Shown here piece by piece: positions 1-12,656 of a stretch of 64,000 nucleotides of DNA. The notes under the pieces are model-generated. The model saw only the letters and a program-made list of their open reading frames with translations, was not told where the DNA came from and did not search any database. The DNA is from Membranipora membranacea (taxonomy: Eukaryota > Bryozoa > Gymnolaemata > Cheilostomatida > Membraniporidae): positions 18,049,001-18,113,000 of the forward strand of contig OU612067.1 of the NCBI GenBank assembly GCA_914767715.1. Direction: 5' to 3'. Made by a program: the position numbers and the translations under genes. Position 1 is the first letter of the stretch. Each line of letters opens with the position of its first letter.

Positions 1-3000
1 CGAGGGGATTCCAGTTCTCCATCAGTGCATGTCCTGGTCCTACAGTATGAGAGCAGCGGCTATTGTTATGGGGCAGTGATAAGGAGGAGATGTTTTAATT
101 GAATCTCAGCCTCAGCCAAGACATTTGACCTGAATCCTTATAATCACTTCATTGCCACCATTTGGTATTTCAATCAAGCCCAATTTATTTGCAAACTATG
201 AAGATAGTAAAGTTACATCAAGTAATTGATGATTGCAGAACAAAACTCCCTCATGAAGATAGGAGCCTCTGTTAGGATTTGTTCCAACAGCAAAACATAC
301 TAAGATAACAAATCAAGCAGGTTATAATTCAAACCCAGGTTGAATATGATCGCTCTAGCACAAAACCTGAAGGGGTTGACGGGACAGTGTAATATCAGAT
401 AGAGGCAGCTTGTCTAGTTGTGCTCACAGTTTCTCATGATACAATCTCTAAAAACTTACAACAGTTATGGAAATATTTTATACTGTTATGGTACATACTC
501 TCTGAGGGGAATATTCTACCACCAAACATTCTGCTGAGTCCGACTGCATAATCACATATATCAACATATTCCTGTACCTCGCCAACACCCTCCGGTAGAA
601 TCTTACCAACTTCTAACGCCTCCTACAACATAATACTAGTTATGTATAACCTCTCCTCTCATTCTGCTACTTGGCATTTGAGGTCACAGCTCATCAAAAG
701 TAGCATTCCAAATCACTCAATCATTTCCATTACACAATTGGGTTTATATATATATATATATCAGTTAGAGCAGTTGGAGGACTTACAAGTTTGCCTAGCA
801 GAGTGATTTTCTCTCTTAGTGCCTCACCAATCTGTCGTACTATCTCTCCCCTGTGTGGAGCGGGTACCTGTAGAAAAGTCATGTCATATCACACCATGGA
901 ATGATGATAATATTATTGATAGATAAATTGTAGCTTTCCACAGGTTGAGTTTTGAACAAAGTAATTTATAAATGTGTAGATTAGCTTGAAATTCTTATCA
1001 CAACAATTTTCTACAAATACCAACAAAGTTATTTGGTTTTTTTTAGTCAGTGTGGGTTGGAGTATAATTTCTCCCTGAGACTGCAATTATGGTGACTAAC
1101 ACTTTTTTTGTGATTGTTTGTTGAATCACACCATTTGAAAAATCCTAACAGTAACACCTGCACTCATGTCATACCAACCCTTCCATACCAACCCTTCCAT
1201 ACCGCTGAGTGGCTGACAGCGGACACTCACCTCACACCAATGTTGATATGCTTCTCTGGAGGCTTCCACAACCTTGTCATAATCTGCAGGACTGGCTTGC
1301 TTAAGATGAGCTATGGGTTCATTTGTGGTTGGACTGTATGATGTAATCGTCTGAAATTCAAAAGTACAAACATGGTACAATGAAATAGGTCATTGATATA
1401 ATCAGCTGTTGTGCATGACATTGTCTTTGCAAAAAACATCCTCTCACATTTTTTTAGATCATATGTTATTACGTTCTGGTTATGGTTTTAAGGGAGGGGA
1501 CTACAATAAATTTCTTTAGATAGAGAATTACACAATGACTGTGTTTGTGACTTTTTTAATAGGGCATACAGCTACATTCGAATAAAGCCGAATTTCACAT
1601 TCAGTGATTTCAGCCACAGCGACTTGAAGTTAGGAGTAGTGAGGGTTTGGAGAGCTCAGGTTGGCAAAACGTGTCAGATGATCAGAATTGACAAATTATC
1701 AGGCAGAAAGCTTTGATGGTATGGGTTGAAATCCTCTGTGACCTTGGCTATTTCCTAGCTTAGAATGCTGTTTGGACCTGCCCTTAGGTGCTATGTTGAC
1801 ACATAAGTTCATCTGAAGATGAACCAAGCGCAGGATGCTCTCATTCGAATGATTGTCAGCTGCGCCTCATTCTTCTACCACTTAAGGATATCAAAAGACA
1901 TTCCCTCTGATAGGACCCTGAACTGAGGGGGCAGAGTGTTTTGACACCTTGTTGTTGACACTGGACAGACTGATATATCAGTCAGTGAGTCTTCAGCAAA
2001 CAACCAAACTGGACCGACAACACTCCCGTCTATTTTTTAAGAACATCAGTACTGGCCCAGAGGGAGTTCATTGCCCTAAGGCTGACCCCTAGGAGCTACC
2101 TGATGCATCATGAAATCTGGTATTGATAAGAATTAGTGGGGAGTTCATCATCATTGATTATATATATATATATATATAGATTCAAATCTGTGCTTTTAAG
2201 TGTCATCTGTGTGTATTTGGCCCCAACTAAGTGTCACTCAAAAATAAGGAGTCATTTTATATGACCCACAAAAAATCGTGTCTTAAATCCTCTGAAATAA
2301 TCATGTTGGGCATCCTTAAAGACTTTGTTTTAGGCTGCTCTTTTGTATCACATCTTATTCTCCATATTTTATTCTATCATGTGAGTGATTTTCAGCTTTA
2401 GAATCCAAATATTGAGGAAGTTATGGCCTCTCAAACTTCCAAGGTGACGGCAATTTATCGGCAGTAAAAATCAGCCGGCAATCCCTAGGGTACGTCACAA
2501 CCAGCTAACCTAGTTGGTCCAAGTTGTGTGATGGTAGCGTCGTTGCCTATAGGTTTGGGGACCCGGGTTCGATTCCCACCCAGGTCTTAATTTTGATCAT
2601 CAATTATTATGTGATTATTAGTGTATTAACTAATAACTCATGTCTATGTAACATGTCTATGGTTGTGACATACCCCAGGGGAAACATCCGCTTATTCCCA
2701 ATGCCGATTGAAGACAATCACCCTGGAAGTTTGAGAGGCCATAACTTCCTCAATATTTGGATTCTAAAGCTGAAAATCGCTCACATGATAGAATAAAATA
2801 TGGAGAATAAGATGTGATACAAAAGAGCAGCCTCAAACAAAGTCTTTAACCCAATAGTAACTAATGGTAGATAAAATAGCCTGACATGGTCGGACAACTC
2901 CAATGCAAAGATTTGCCCTACACACTGATAGCCACTATTATATATATATATATGAATGACTCATTGTCCAGGGTTTTTATGGGTACAATAGTGGGATATA

Positions 3001-3468
3001 TAATATATGACACTTTATTGCACAAATGTGTGTATATATATATATATTATATGTAGATTAGACTTGATGATGATAAGGATAAGATAAGAAGAGATGTTGT
3101 TGTTAACTTATAAGAAGAGATGGGAGTGGGAGACTTAACCTTTGGTTATTCAATGCAGTAGCAAATAGCAAATATTAAATTTAAGTTATACATGCATATC
3201 AATGAGTTGAACAGCAACAACATGGCTTTTTCAAACTTCAATTTAAAGACCTAGTTAGACTAACTAAACCTACCTCCCCAGTTGCAAACCAAGATCCATC
3301 ATAAGCTCCAAGGTTGTTCTCTTGGAGACCAAGCTCTTTCAGGAAAGAGTATTTAGGTTGGTTGATTAAAAGTTGTGATGAACTCGACTGAAGTCTGACG
3401 GAGGTGTTGAGTATGCTGCAAAGCTTGGATACTTTGCATCTGGAAAAAGTTTGCAACATTGCAGCCAT
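1..3468 (-). CDS. ALDH7A1: Alpha-aminoadipic semialdehyde dehydrogenase (antiquitin), 5' part
   Basis: NAD-dependent aldehyde dehydrogenase of lysine breakdown, oxidising alpha-aminoadipic semialdehyde; mitochondrial and cytosolic in animals. Exons on the minus strand: 3274-3468, 1231-1350, 787-867, 499-622 and 1-39, continuing past the window edge. All have GT/AG borders and compatible phases. Diagnostic antiquitin segments are [16 protein letters not shown] (exon 1), [14 protein letters not shown] (exon 2), [20 protein letters not shown] (exon 3), [20 protein letters not shown] (exon 4) and [11 protein letters not shown] (exon 5). About 30 residues rich in Ser, Arg and Lys precede the conserved LLINQP start, which fits a mitochondrial presequence beginning at Met 3468. 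The catalytic Cys and Glu lie outside the window. Intron 1 (1351-3273) carries a foldback element. The gene is divergent from NUP153. Confidence 0.93.
2158..2178. repeat. TA microsatellite
   Basis: Simple TA dinucleotide run in ALDH7A1 intron 1. Similar runs occur at about 751-762, 2939-2952 and 3032-3048. Confidence 0.9.
2316..2849. mobile_element. Foldback (MITE-like) element with TTAA ends
   Basis: Two arms are inverted copies of each other: 2316-2503 and about 2660-2849. The outer 130 bp are nearly identical and the inner parts diverge. Both ends read TTAA followed inward by AGACTTTGTTT, as for a non-autonomous piggyBac-type element whose target duplication is TTAA. The centre (2504-2659) holds a tRNA-like pol III promoter (separate entry). 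There is no transposase. The element sits in ALDH7A1 intron 1. The superfamily is inferred only from the TTAA ends. Confidence 0.7.
2510..2590 (+). repeat. tRNA-like (SINE-type) segment
   Basis: A B-box-like GGTTCGATTCC lies at about 2567-2577, preceded about 40 bp upstream by an A-box-like TGGTAGCGTCG. This is the spacing of an internal pol III promoter. The acceptor and T stems do not pair well, so it is not a functional tRNA gene. It looks like a tRNA-derived SINE head, or a relic of one, inside the foldback element. Confidence 0.5.
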
Positions 3469-3810
3469 GTTTTACCTGGAAAGTTTAAAGGCTTTGTTTT
3501 ACTGGTACGGCTTATAAATATAAACCCACCTATCTATTTTAGTCACAAAAACTAGGGCTAATATGGGAAACAGCAAATGCTACCACAGCATGTTGAGTAA
3601 TAATCTCAGACTATTGAGTTTTTCAAAACTTTCATTGATAGATTATTTGCATGTAGCAAGCTAGTTGCGCTATGTATTGATTTGATAAAACGGAAATAAA
3701 AGACCGCCTTAGTAGTGACTTTTTTTCTTTTTCCATGTGAGAGATAGATACTAAAGTGAAATGATATATTTTTGCACTTACTTTTATTGACACGAAGGAC
3801 AAAATATATC
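3469..3810. promoter_or_regulatory. Divergent promoter region between ALDH7A1 and NUP153
   Basis: Only 342 bp separate the two start codons, which point away from each other, so both promoters and 5' UTRs must lie here (unless upstream non-coding exons exist). On the ALDH7A1 strand a TATA-like stretch lies at about 3509-3526, roughly 40-58 bp upstream of its ATG. No clear TATA element is visible on the NUP153 side. Shared use is inferred from position only. Confidence 0.5.
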
Positions 3811-6800
3811 ATGGAGAGTTCATCCACAGGTCAAACCAGAAGAAAGTCAGAGAGGTCAAGCACTGCCCCATACTCAAAACCTGATGCAAACAGGAGAAAG
3901 TCATTGTTACATAAGGTGAGCACATAGACATACACACACAGTCGGCTCTCTCAGGTCAGACTCAGAGTGAGTCAGTCACCAGTGACTGTGGTGTGAGTGT
4001 GAGTGACTCCCACTCACAGAGTCACTGGCTGGTTGGTGTCCTGACTGACTACTACTGTTAGGAGTGTATGTTTGTTTGGTTTGTTGCCTATTGAGCTGCA
4101 ATAAATAAATTCTCATCTCATCAAAATTAATCAATAGATAGACCACCCAACCCATATACATACATACATGCTCACTGTGTTTCACTGTTAGTGTTAGTGT
4201 TAATAATATACACAACACTGATACAAACATTATATCTGGAGTTACAGGCATGTATGATTTGCCAATGTCCATTATCTACCACCCGTGGGGGGCTTGGGTG
4301 ATTGATAATGGACATTGGCAAATTGGATGGTGAGATTGCGCAATCGGTTTGCGCGCTTGCTATTCACTGCCAGGTGTTTTGTGCCGCAAGAGTTGTGGGT
4401 TCGAATCTATTTGGGGAGCTTTCAAGGTTGATTGTTCCAGCCCCCAGCACCAATGGAATGTCTTACTGACTGCCAACAGTACTATCACACTCACTGTGGT
4501 GCAGAGTGACATGATGTTTTGACTTCCTGATGATGTCATGGATGTGATGGGTTTGCTCATCAATGTAATTTATGCATGCACAATGAGATTGTCCGTTCCA
4601 TAAGAACATATGAAGATAATAATACAGTCTCTCTGTTTTATTCCAGGTTGGAGAATCAGTAGTAGAGATGCTGACCCCATCCTGGCTGAGCTCGTTTATG
4701 TCCAGACCATCAGATGATAGCGCTGATAATGAAGTGTTTGACCAGGGAGGTGGCGATCTGACTGCTGCCCTAAACAGACAAGCTTCTGCAGTAGACAATT
4801 CTAACCCAGGTAAGGTAACGAGCGCTTACCAAAAAAAATACAATTACCATTCCATGAAAAAAAGTTTTTTGTCTAAGCACACTGCATCAGCATCCTGCGA
4901 TGTAACAGTATTGCAACACAGAAATACCGTACACCAAAAGTGTAAAGCACTATATTACAGTAGGTGCCAATTCGACATGATATTGACGGTATGAGTGAAT
5001 ACACTATATTTTCTCACTCTTCTACACTTGACCCTTCTCTGTTTTGCTTATCAGCATCAGCTAACATGAGCAGTCAGCCATACAATCCGGGATACAGCAT
5101 GCAGCCATCTGCTGGTAATCAGCAGCAGTTTCAGCACAGAGCACCTCTTGCCCAGGTTACACAAGTTGCAGGTCCAGTTGGGCAGTCTCAGTACATGCTT
5201 GGTGGTGAGAATCCTGTTCCTATTGTACCGATGACTCAGTCTATGAGCCAGCCATCAACTCATCAACAGTATGGTGGAGGAAGACAAATGTCGTACAGTC
5301 AACACCCCCACACATCAAGTATTAGTCAGGAGAACAATGCCCCGCCTTCATCTGTAGTACATATACAACAGCAGGGCAGATCTAATCCTATATCTGCAGC
5401 AGCTGGTCCTTCAGGTTAGTCATAGCAGTAACGGTCTATATCTGTATATTTGTATCAGTTAAACAGTATGGTGTCAACATGATGGCCATCATATGATATA
5501 CTGTTCGCAATAAATAACCTTCTCAGAAAAAGTTTCTGCCAAGCCTTTGGTTATTAATTATGCATTAACACCATAGAGTTAGTAATAATGATCAAGTCTA
5601 TGGTCTACTGCTCAGACTACCTTGATGAGAATATGGAGTATTGGGATTTTGGTGAAGTAATACATGCGTACTTATAATAACTAGTTATATATATTATTTA
5701 GCAGGAGGATTTCATTCTATGGAACGACAGAGCTCAAAGCGAGGTTACCTAAATGACAGTCCCACTCGTCAGGACACCCCTTCCAAGAGATTGAATCTAT
5801 CCACCTCTCTCTTTAATGACTCTGCTGCGGTAGAAGAGCGTAACTCCTCCTTCAACATATCATCATTTGCAAAATCATTCAGTGACAGTATGAACGGGTC
5901 AATCTTAAACAGTAAAAACCTAAATAACTCATCATATTATCCTGGTAGGACAACTTTTGGCGGTATGGCTAGTAAAAAGAGTTTTACTCTACCTACTGCT
6001 TCCCCTTATCATCGTACTGACCAAGCCACAACTAGAAGGAGCGTATCAAGTCAGAAGAAAGCTGAAATTCCTGCTGTTACCAGAACAAGCAAAGCAGCGA
6101 AACTTATCCTCAAAGCTTTAGATAAAACTGGACTGGAACCCAAGGAGGACGAGAAGATAGTGAAGGCATTCAATCCGGCCGTCTATCTAAGGCGAAAGGA
6201 ACAGCAACCATCGTCAAAAATAAGTGTAGTGAGCACTCCTCCGTTAGCAACAATGCCTAAATCTGCCCCTGTCAAACATACTAGTAACTTCCATAAACCT
6301 GACATTTTTGGTAAATCAAACTCCACTGTCGTAGTTGAACCGTCCAGCACACCGAAGTCAGCTGTTGGTGGAAAATTGAAAAGAGATAAAGGTCATGGAC
6401 ATTATAGTAGCAAGATGGCCCCCGAAGACGAAATGGTAGAAGTTCCACAATTGCCCACAAATATCACACTTAGCATGGCTGGTATGCCTAAGATAGACTT
6501 TGGTGCTCCCCCAAAAGCTCCTCCAATGCCCGCGTCTTTCAACTTCAGCACACCTGTCAGTCTCTCTGGTGGGAACGTGTCAAATAATGCCACACTCAGT
6601 CCTACTTTAGGAGAATTCTCATTTGGATCACCTTTAGATGCACAGAAGGCTGCATCAATCATCAACAAACCTGATCCAATCACTGCTCTGCCGAAATCAT
6701 CAACAGTCAGTGGTGTATCAGCTGTTGCTAAGACCCAGCCTTTAACTACTGTTGCACCTGTTAGTACCGCTGCCAGTGCACCAAATATTGGTTCTGGTAC

Positions 6801-9800
6801 ACCATCCAACACAAGCAGCGGTTGGGGCGATATGTTCAAAAACAAAGGACTGAAATGGAGTTGTCCCGGATGCTTAATCCAGAATGACAGTAATGTTGCC
6901 GAGTGTTTAGCTTGTCATACTAAAAACCCCACTAAAACTCCTACATCTGAGGTAGCTCCTAAAAAGCCTGATAATCCTGTAGTGAGTTCCCAAACTGGAT
7001 GGGGAAATTTATTCAAAGGGGCAGCAGCTAAGTGGAGCTGTCCAATGTGTCTTATTCAAAACGATATGGAGAAGGCAGAGTGTGTTGCCTGTCAAGCTAA
7101 AAATCCTAAAACCTCATCGAAACCTGCCAACAAAGAGCTGGCAATGAAAGTGTCAGAACCCTTGGCAGCATCAAAACCATTGGTGGCATCAAACCAGGGT
7201 TTTGGAGATCTTTTGAAGAAATCTGCTGGAAAGTGGAGCTGTGGTACTTGTCTAATTCAGAACGACCAGGACAAAACAGTATGTGATGCCTGTCAAACAA
7301 AGAAGCCAAACTCTACTACTCCGAAAACAACCACTGCCAACACTCCTGCTTCAAGCAGCGGATGGGGAGATAAATTCAAAAAGCCGACAGGTATGTTGAT
7401 TGTATGAACTCCAGTCACTTTTGATAAAATAAGTTGCTTTTTCATTAATATTAAGACCACAAATCTAAGTATCAAAACATAAGTCATTAATGTTAGCCTT
7501 CGCCACATGTCAGTAATGGGAGCGCTGTTGTAGAAAAGAGGAGGGTGTCTCTGAGCAGAAGCACATGTATCTTCTCTGGATTATAAAGGTTTCATCACAC
7601 AGACTGAGAAAGTGTATCATGAAAAATATACAGTCTCATGATAAAGTTTTGAAATCGCAAAAGACCTTCTCGTTTTTAGTTTTGTTGTCCACCTATTATA
7701 GCCATAAGCCCTCCCTATTTTTCCTTTGAAATTTCTAGAGTACTACTAGTTGTAATTCTGCTTGTCTCCGTTTTTCCGAGCTCAACACCAACAATGGAAA
7801 TATATATAATTGCTGTCTAGGTGTTAAACTGAGATAAAAAGGGATTCAACTTGGTGATTCTAGGTATTAAGTGGTAAAAGTGGCAATTGTAGTACAATCA
7901 ATATGCCCTCAAATCCATGCTACGTTCTTCTCTGATCTATCGCATGATTTGTAATTTATAGGGCAGTGGAGTTGTGGTATCTGTATGTTATCTAACTCAG
8001 CAGATAAGACTAACTGTGTGGCGTGTCAGTCAGCCAAACCAGCCTCTGCTTCTACCACTTCTACCACCACACATAAACCAACAACTGATGTCACTGGTGA
8101 GTATGATGACTTTTACACTCACTCAAGTACATCCCAAATGTCAACTTGTATTGAAATTTGACTTTACAACCTTATGGAAGTATACATGACTGATATTGCA
8201 AAAAACTTTGGAACTCAGAAATATGTTACTTCTGTTCATGAGCAATATTAAAATCCAAATTACATGATGTGGTATTTTCTCTGCTGGGGTTGTTTTGTTG
8301 GTTTGGGATTATAAACAAGCTGAACCTTCTCAGTTTGCTGACTCTGTAACCTTGGTCTGTCCTCTGTACCCTTGTCATGGCCTGCTTACCCTCCAGTTGT
8401 GTCTGTCACGTTATTCATCGCAACTCCAGTCAGGATCAAACAGAATTGGAAGAAATAAAAAAAAGGGTGTTAGATATGAATATTTGATGTTAGAAAAAGG
8501 ACCTGATTTTTCAACTCAATTGTTTACATCTTAATGTTGAGCTAATTTGTTAGGTTACTTGGGTGACCATTTCAGTGCTCCTAAACAAAATACACAATGC
8601 TTAGCTTTAGGACAAAATATTCTCCTTGTCCTCAAACTAAGCATAGAAATATTTTGATATGATGCTGATTATCAGTAATTGGAGTTTAGCTACCAGGTGT
8701 GTGTTGAATCCTACGAGTAATGTAATTATGGATCAATTACACATATATGTTCAGACAATACTGTGTGGAGATACTTTCTGATAGTGTATGGCCCTTTGTC
8801 ACTAGAAAACTTTATTAAAAGTCCATTCTGATCAAACATTGCTAGAGGACACACAATCCGTACCATTGCCTATGTATAATGTATTAGATTACACTGTCAG
8901 TCGGCTATGATCGTTATTTACAGGCACATCATTAGCTGGATGGTCTAGCTCTATTCCATCTAAACCGACCTCCTCCTGGGGCTCAACTTTCACTAACTCA
9001 TCAACATGGCAGTGCACCACCTGTCTCATCAGCAACCAATCTAATATCTCACTGTGTCTGGCTTGTGGTGCATATAAACCGGGTACGCAATCGTCACTAG
9101 GAGATCTGAGCAAGGGCAAGCAACTCCCTGTATATGAGGCTAAGAAGCTCGATCCTTCTCTTCTATTTGGTACCAGTAAGCCCGTGGCTGCACCCAGCAG
9201 CAATCCTGTTGGTTCCGCTCTCTCGATGTTTGGTTCTAAAGCACCTGCCGCTGCTTCAGTAGCTCAGCCTAGCTCAATCCAAGCCGCTGCTTCAAGTATT
9301 TTCACAACCGCAAAACCAGCAGCAACAACTTTGAAAGATATAGCGATCTCGACGGCTCCGTCTGCAAGCAGCCTGATGTTCCCAGCTAAGCCTGCTGCTC
9401 CAGTGCCTGTGTCTGCCGCTCCAGCACCTGCCTCTGTTGCCACTGCTATTTCTGCAGAATCCAGTCTCATTTTTGGCAACTTGGGAACCAAGAAACCGGA
9501 AGTAGCTTCTAAACCTGATAATACCAGCACTATTGTAAAACCAACCGCTGTGATGAGCACCCCATTCTCCTTTGGAAAACTGGCTTCTGATGTAAAAGCA
9601 GATAAGCCAGTTGTTCAGCCTACCTTCCAGTTCGGTGCTACTACCAAGACAGCTGGGCAATCAGCTGATGATAAGACTAAATCAGCTGTTCAGCCAACGT
9701 TTCAGTTTGGAGCTACTACCAAACCTACTGAGCCATCACCCGCTGAGAAGATTAAGCCAGCTGTTCAGCCACCATTCCAGTTTGGAGCTTCTAATAAACC

Positions 9801-10677
9801 GGCTGTACAACCAACTGCTGAGAAGAACAGTGATGCCACTCAAGCTGGAGTATTCACATTCGGTTCCAAACCAAAACAGGCCACTGATAATAAGCCTGCG
9901 GCACCCGCAGCTTTGTTTGGTGCTTCTACACCTGTATCTGCTGGTCTGTTTTCATTTAAAGCTGCGGTCCCCTCCACCGAGAGCTCGGCACCACCTGCAC
10001 AACCTCCAGCCGCTTCCCTGTTTGGAGCTATGTCATCTATGAAGAGAACTGCTGGATCCGATGTCATGGATGGTGCAAAGAAGTCTTCCATCCCTGCTGC
10101 AGATACGGCTCCATCTGCAAAAGCTCCAGTGTTTGGAAGTATGGGTTCCTCTTCCGGAGGATTTAACTTTGGTGCCTCAGCAGCAGCCAAGCCAACATTT
10201 CAATTTGGTAGTGGTGGCCCATCTGGTGGATTATTTGGAGGTAATTCTGCAACCGGTAACACAGCGACTCCTGTCTTTGGTGGTAGTAGTGCGACTAGTG
10301 GGGGTGTTTTTGGTTCCTCAGGGGGTGTGTTCGGCAGCGGTCAGACAGCTGGCGCTGCCAGTAGTGTCCCTGTGTTTGGGAGTGGTACACAGCCAACTTC
10401 TTCACTCTTTGGTAGCAGTGCACCAGCCACAGGACTGTTTGGTTCCACTCAACCATCAACTGGAACTTCACAACAACCAGCACCGATGTTCGGGGCACCA
10501 GCCAGTGGTGGATTGTTCCAGTCAGCTGCTGGCTCAGGGGGGATTTTTGGATCTAACCCTGTGCAGCCGGCACAGACTGACTCTGCAACATCAGAAGGAC
10601 AGAGCTCAGCGGCTAGTGGAGGATTCAGTATGGGAACAAGAACCATGAAAAAAGCTGTCAGAAGAATCAAGAAATGA
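3811..10677 (+). CDS. NUP153: Nuclear pore complex protein Nup153
   Basis: Nuclear-basket FG nucleoporin that binds Ran and transport receptors. Exons 3811-3915, 4647-4809, 5055-5414, 5705-7390, 7962-8096 and 8924-10677 join in frame to give 1400 residues, close to the human length of about 1475. Order: N-terminal region with VVEMLTPSWLSSFMSR, which resembles the pore-targeting helix; a Ser/Pro-rich middle; five RanBP2-type zinc fingers of form WxC-x2-C-x3-N-x6-C-x2-C starting near residues 594, 653, 720, 774 and 845; then a long FG-repeat tail with FGSG, GLFG and FQFG units. It ends in KKAVRRIKK, matching the basic C-terminus of the family. Finger 4 has its own exon (7962-8096) and finger 5 opens the last exon. 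A polyadenylation signal AATAAA lies at 11049. Intron 1 holds a hairpin and a tRNA-like SINE. Confidence 0.95.
4257..4323. repeat. Inverted repeat / hairpin in NUP153 intron 1
   Basis: Arms 4257-4275 and 4305-4323 are perfectly complementary over 19 bp, and pairing continues imperfectly inward (CACCC with GGGTG). A G-rich loop lies between them. No convincing flanking direct repeat is visible. It lies immediately upstream of the tRNA-like segment. Confidence 0.7.
4324..4425 (+). repeat. tRNA-derived SINE-like sequence
   Basis: GCGCAATCGGTTTGCGCGC (about 4337-4355) closely resembles the D-arm/A-box of eukaryotic tRNA-Asn-type genes. GGGTTCGAATCTA downstream (from about 4398) is a B-box and T-loop. 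The spacing suits an internal pol III promoter. The acceptor stem and anticodon arm do not fold, so this is a tRNA-derived repeat rather than a tRNA gene. Confidence 0.55.
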
Positions 10678-12656
10678 GAACTGAGACAAGAGCTTATGTT
10701 TTTTTTAGACCAGTCATATGCTGTTTATCGTCTGATATTGTAAAGGATGTGAGAAAGAGGTCCAGAGCAAGTTGATAAAACTCCCCGTAGAAGTATGACG
10801 TTCTCATTACCAATTACCGCCTTCTAAAAGAAGCTGCCATTATGGTCTCTTCTTGTTTGAGTATTTAGTCGTTTAATAATAGAGCTAGCAACGCTACTCA
10901 TGCTTCGAATTTAACAACACACATGACATCATATTATTCATGTTGTAAAAATGAATTTAGTGATAAATTTACTCAGAATATAAAATGATGAGTTAGGTAA
11001 AATTTTGATCTATTGGATATTGTGTGTACAATAGCAGTCAGAAGTTATAATAAAACGTGATAATGACTAAAAGCATTCTAATTCATATTCAGTGTGATGA
11101 CATTATCTGATGCAGTCAATAACCAAAGAGCACCAACAGCAACAAGTGAACTGTTGATACAAATCAAACAAGTTTTACAATAGAAAATAATGCATCGTCA
11201 ATATCATGGAATCTAATACGCGTAATATCAAAAACACTGAATGTTGATTTTTAGAAAACAATGCGAAGTTATGATGTGATGCCCCATGCAATGTGTTGCT
11301 CACACTATTATTAGTCCACATGGTACTCGTGAGAGATATGTGTGGCCGAATAATGGGAGAAACAGGTGCTAGTAAATATTGTTATATGAGGCTAATATTT
11401 TATGTAAAATAATATATCAAAATAGTTGAGGTGATTATAGAGTGGTTATGGCTCTATCACGATGACAACTTCAGCCAGTGTTGATGTAATGATCTGAGTT
11501 GAGTGTCATTATATCTGCAATCAAGTAGCAAACTCAAATTTACTCAGAACTGGATTACAATGTAGACTTTTAGTCTTATATACTGGTGACAAGCTGCTAC
11601 TGTGGACATTTGGATGTATGTCACAAGTCAGTACAGGTAATTATATTAGTTTAGTGCCAGAGTTGTGGACAGGGCCAGAGATTAAGGAGTAAACCTCTGT
11701 GACAGACCGGCAGATTACATCTTACAACAGAACTGAATACCAGCAATATTTGATGGAATTCTTGCTCTTCTGCTCTATATAAGTATATTTTATATTTAGA
11801 TATGCATACATGTTTAGGGATGTGGTGTCTCGCATCCTGTAGCTGCATTCAATAAAGTAACCTCATTTCAAATAATGCCTTGTTGAAAAAAGAACACTGC
11901 AATGGTTGTGGTTTATTTGTAGAATTATTTGGCCTCTTGAGTGCCATTCCTAACTTTTTTCAGCTACAATGCTGTCTTTGTTGTTAGGAAAGTGTGGTTG
12001 GGTTATTCTCGAAAGCTTGGGTTGTTTTGTTTATTATTACCTGCAAATTGGCTCATGAAAGCTTTTGACTTAGCTTGTATTGTTCAATTACTCATACTTG
12101 AGCTGTTTTATTGTTTTGTAGATACGACTCTGAGTATTAAGACACTCTGAGTACACACAAGCTGGAGGATAGATCGATGAGTCAGTCAAAATAGCGATAA
12201 GATTGACAATTCCGCATTCATTGTGATAAAGAGTTCTGAAGAGTTAAGACTGCACAAAGTTATAAAGGTAAGCTTGAACAAGTGTAATTATTGGACATAG
12301 GTCAGTAATGAATTTCCATCGCTCCGTCACATCTTATCATTAGATCATTTGCTGTAATATCATGCATTCTGATACTGGTATGATAAATATAATAATTTGC
12401 ATATGTTTTTTTAAAAAGCATTGCTTTATGTTTCGGCTAATACCTTCAACACAGATCGGAAAGTTACCCTGTATGCTGTTACCGAATCTGCGCTGGTTTT
12501 AAATGCATTTGTCCTTCATTGAAGTACATCCAACGTGTTGGGGACGAAATGTTTTGTTCGAGGACAGCGAGAAAACTTCTGAGCACCTCTTTAATACTTT
12601 TATACTAGCTTCATTCTTATCCCCATTTAGTTGGCCGCTGATAGCCAGTTTCAAGG
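10678..12656. other. NUP153 3' UTR and intergenic / 5' leader region
   Basis: AT-rich, with no supportable coding exon. AATAAA at 11049-11054 is the likely NUP153 polyadenylation signal, and another lies near 11850. Around 12266 an AAAG followed by GTAAGC could be the donor of a non-coding 5' exon of the next gene. A TTTAG acceptor near 12630 precedes its first coding exon. Confidence 0.5.

Noticed and set aside
2510-2590. Functional tRNA gene
   Set aside because: Only box A/B-like motifs; the acceptor and anticodon stems do not pair.
4324-4425. Functional tRNA-Asn gene
   Set aside because: The D-arm motif is good, but acceptor stem, anticodon loop and terminator are missing.
6402-6845. 147-codon minus-strand ORF
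   Set aside because: Antisense shadow of the large NUP153 exon 5705-7390.
10061-10648. 195-codon plus-strand ORF
   Set aside because: Out-of-frame shadow of the NUP153 FG-repeat exon.
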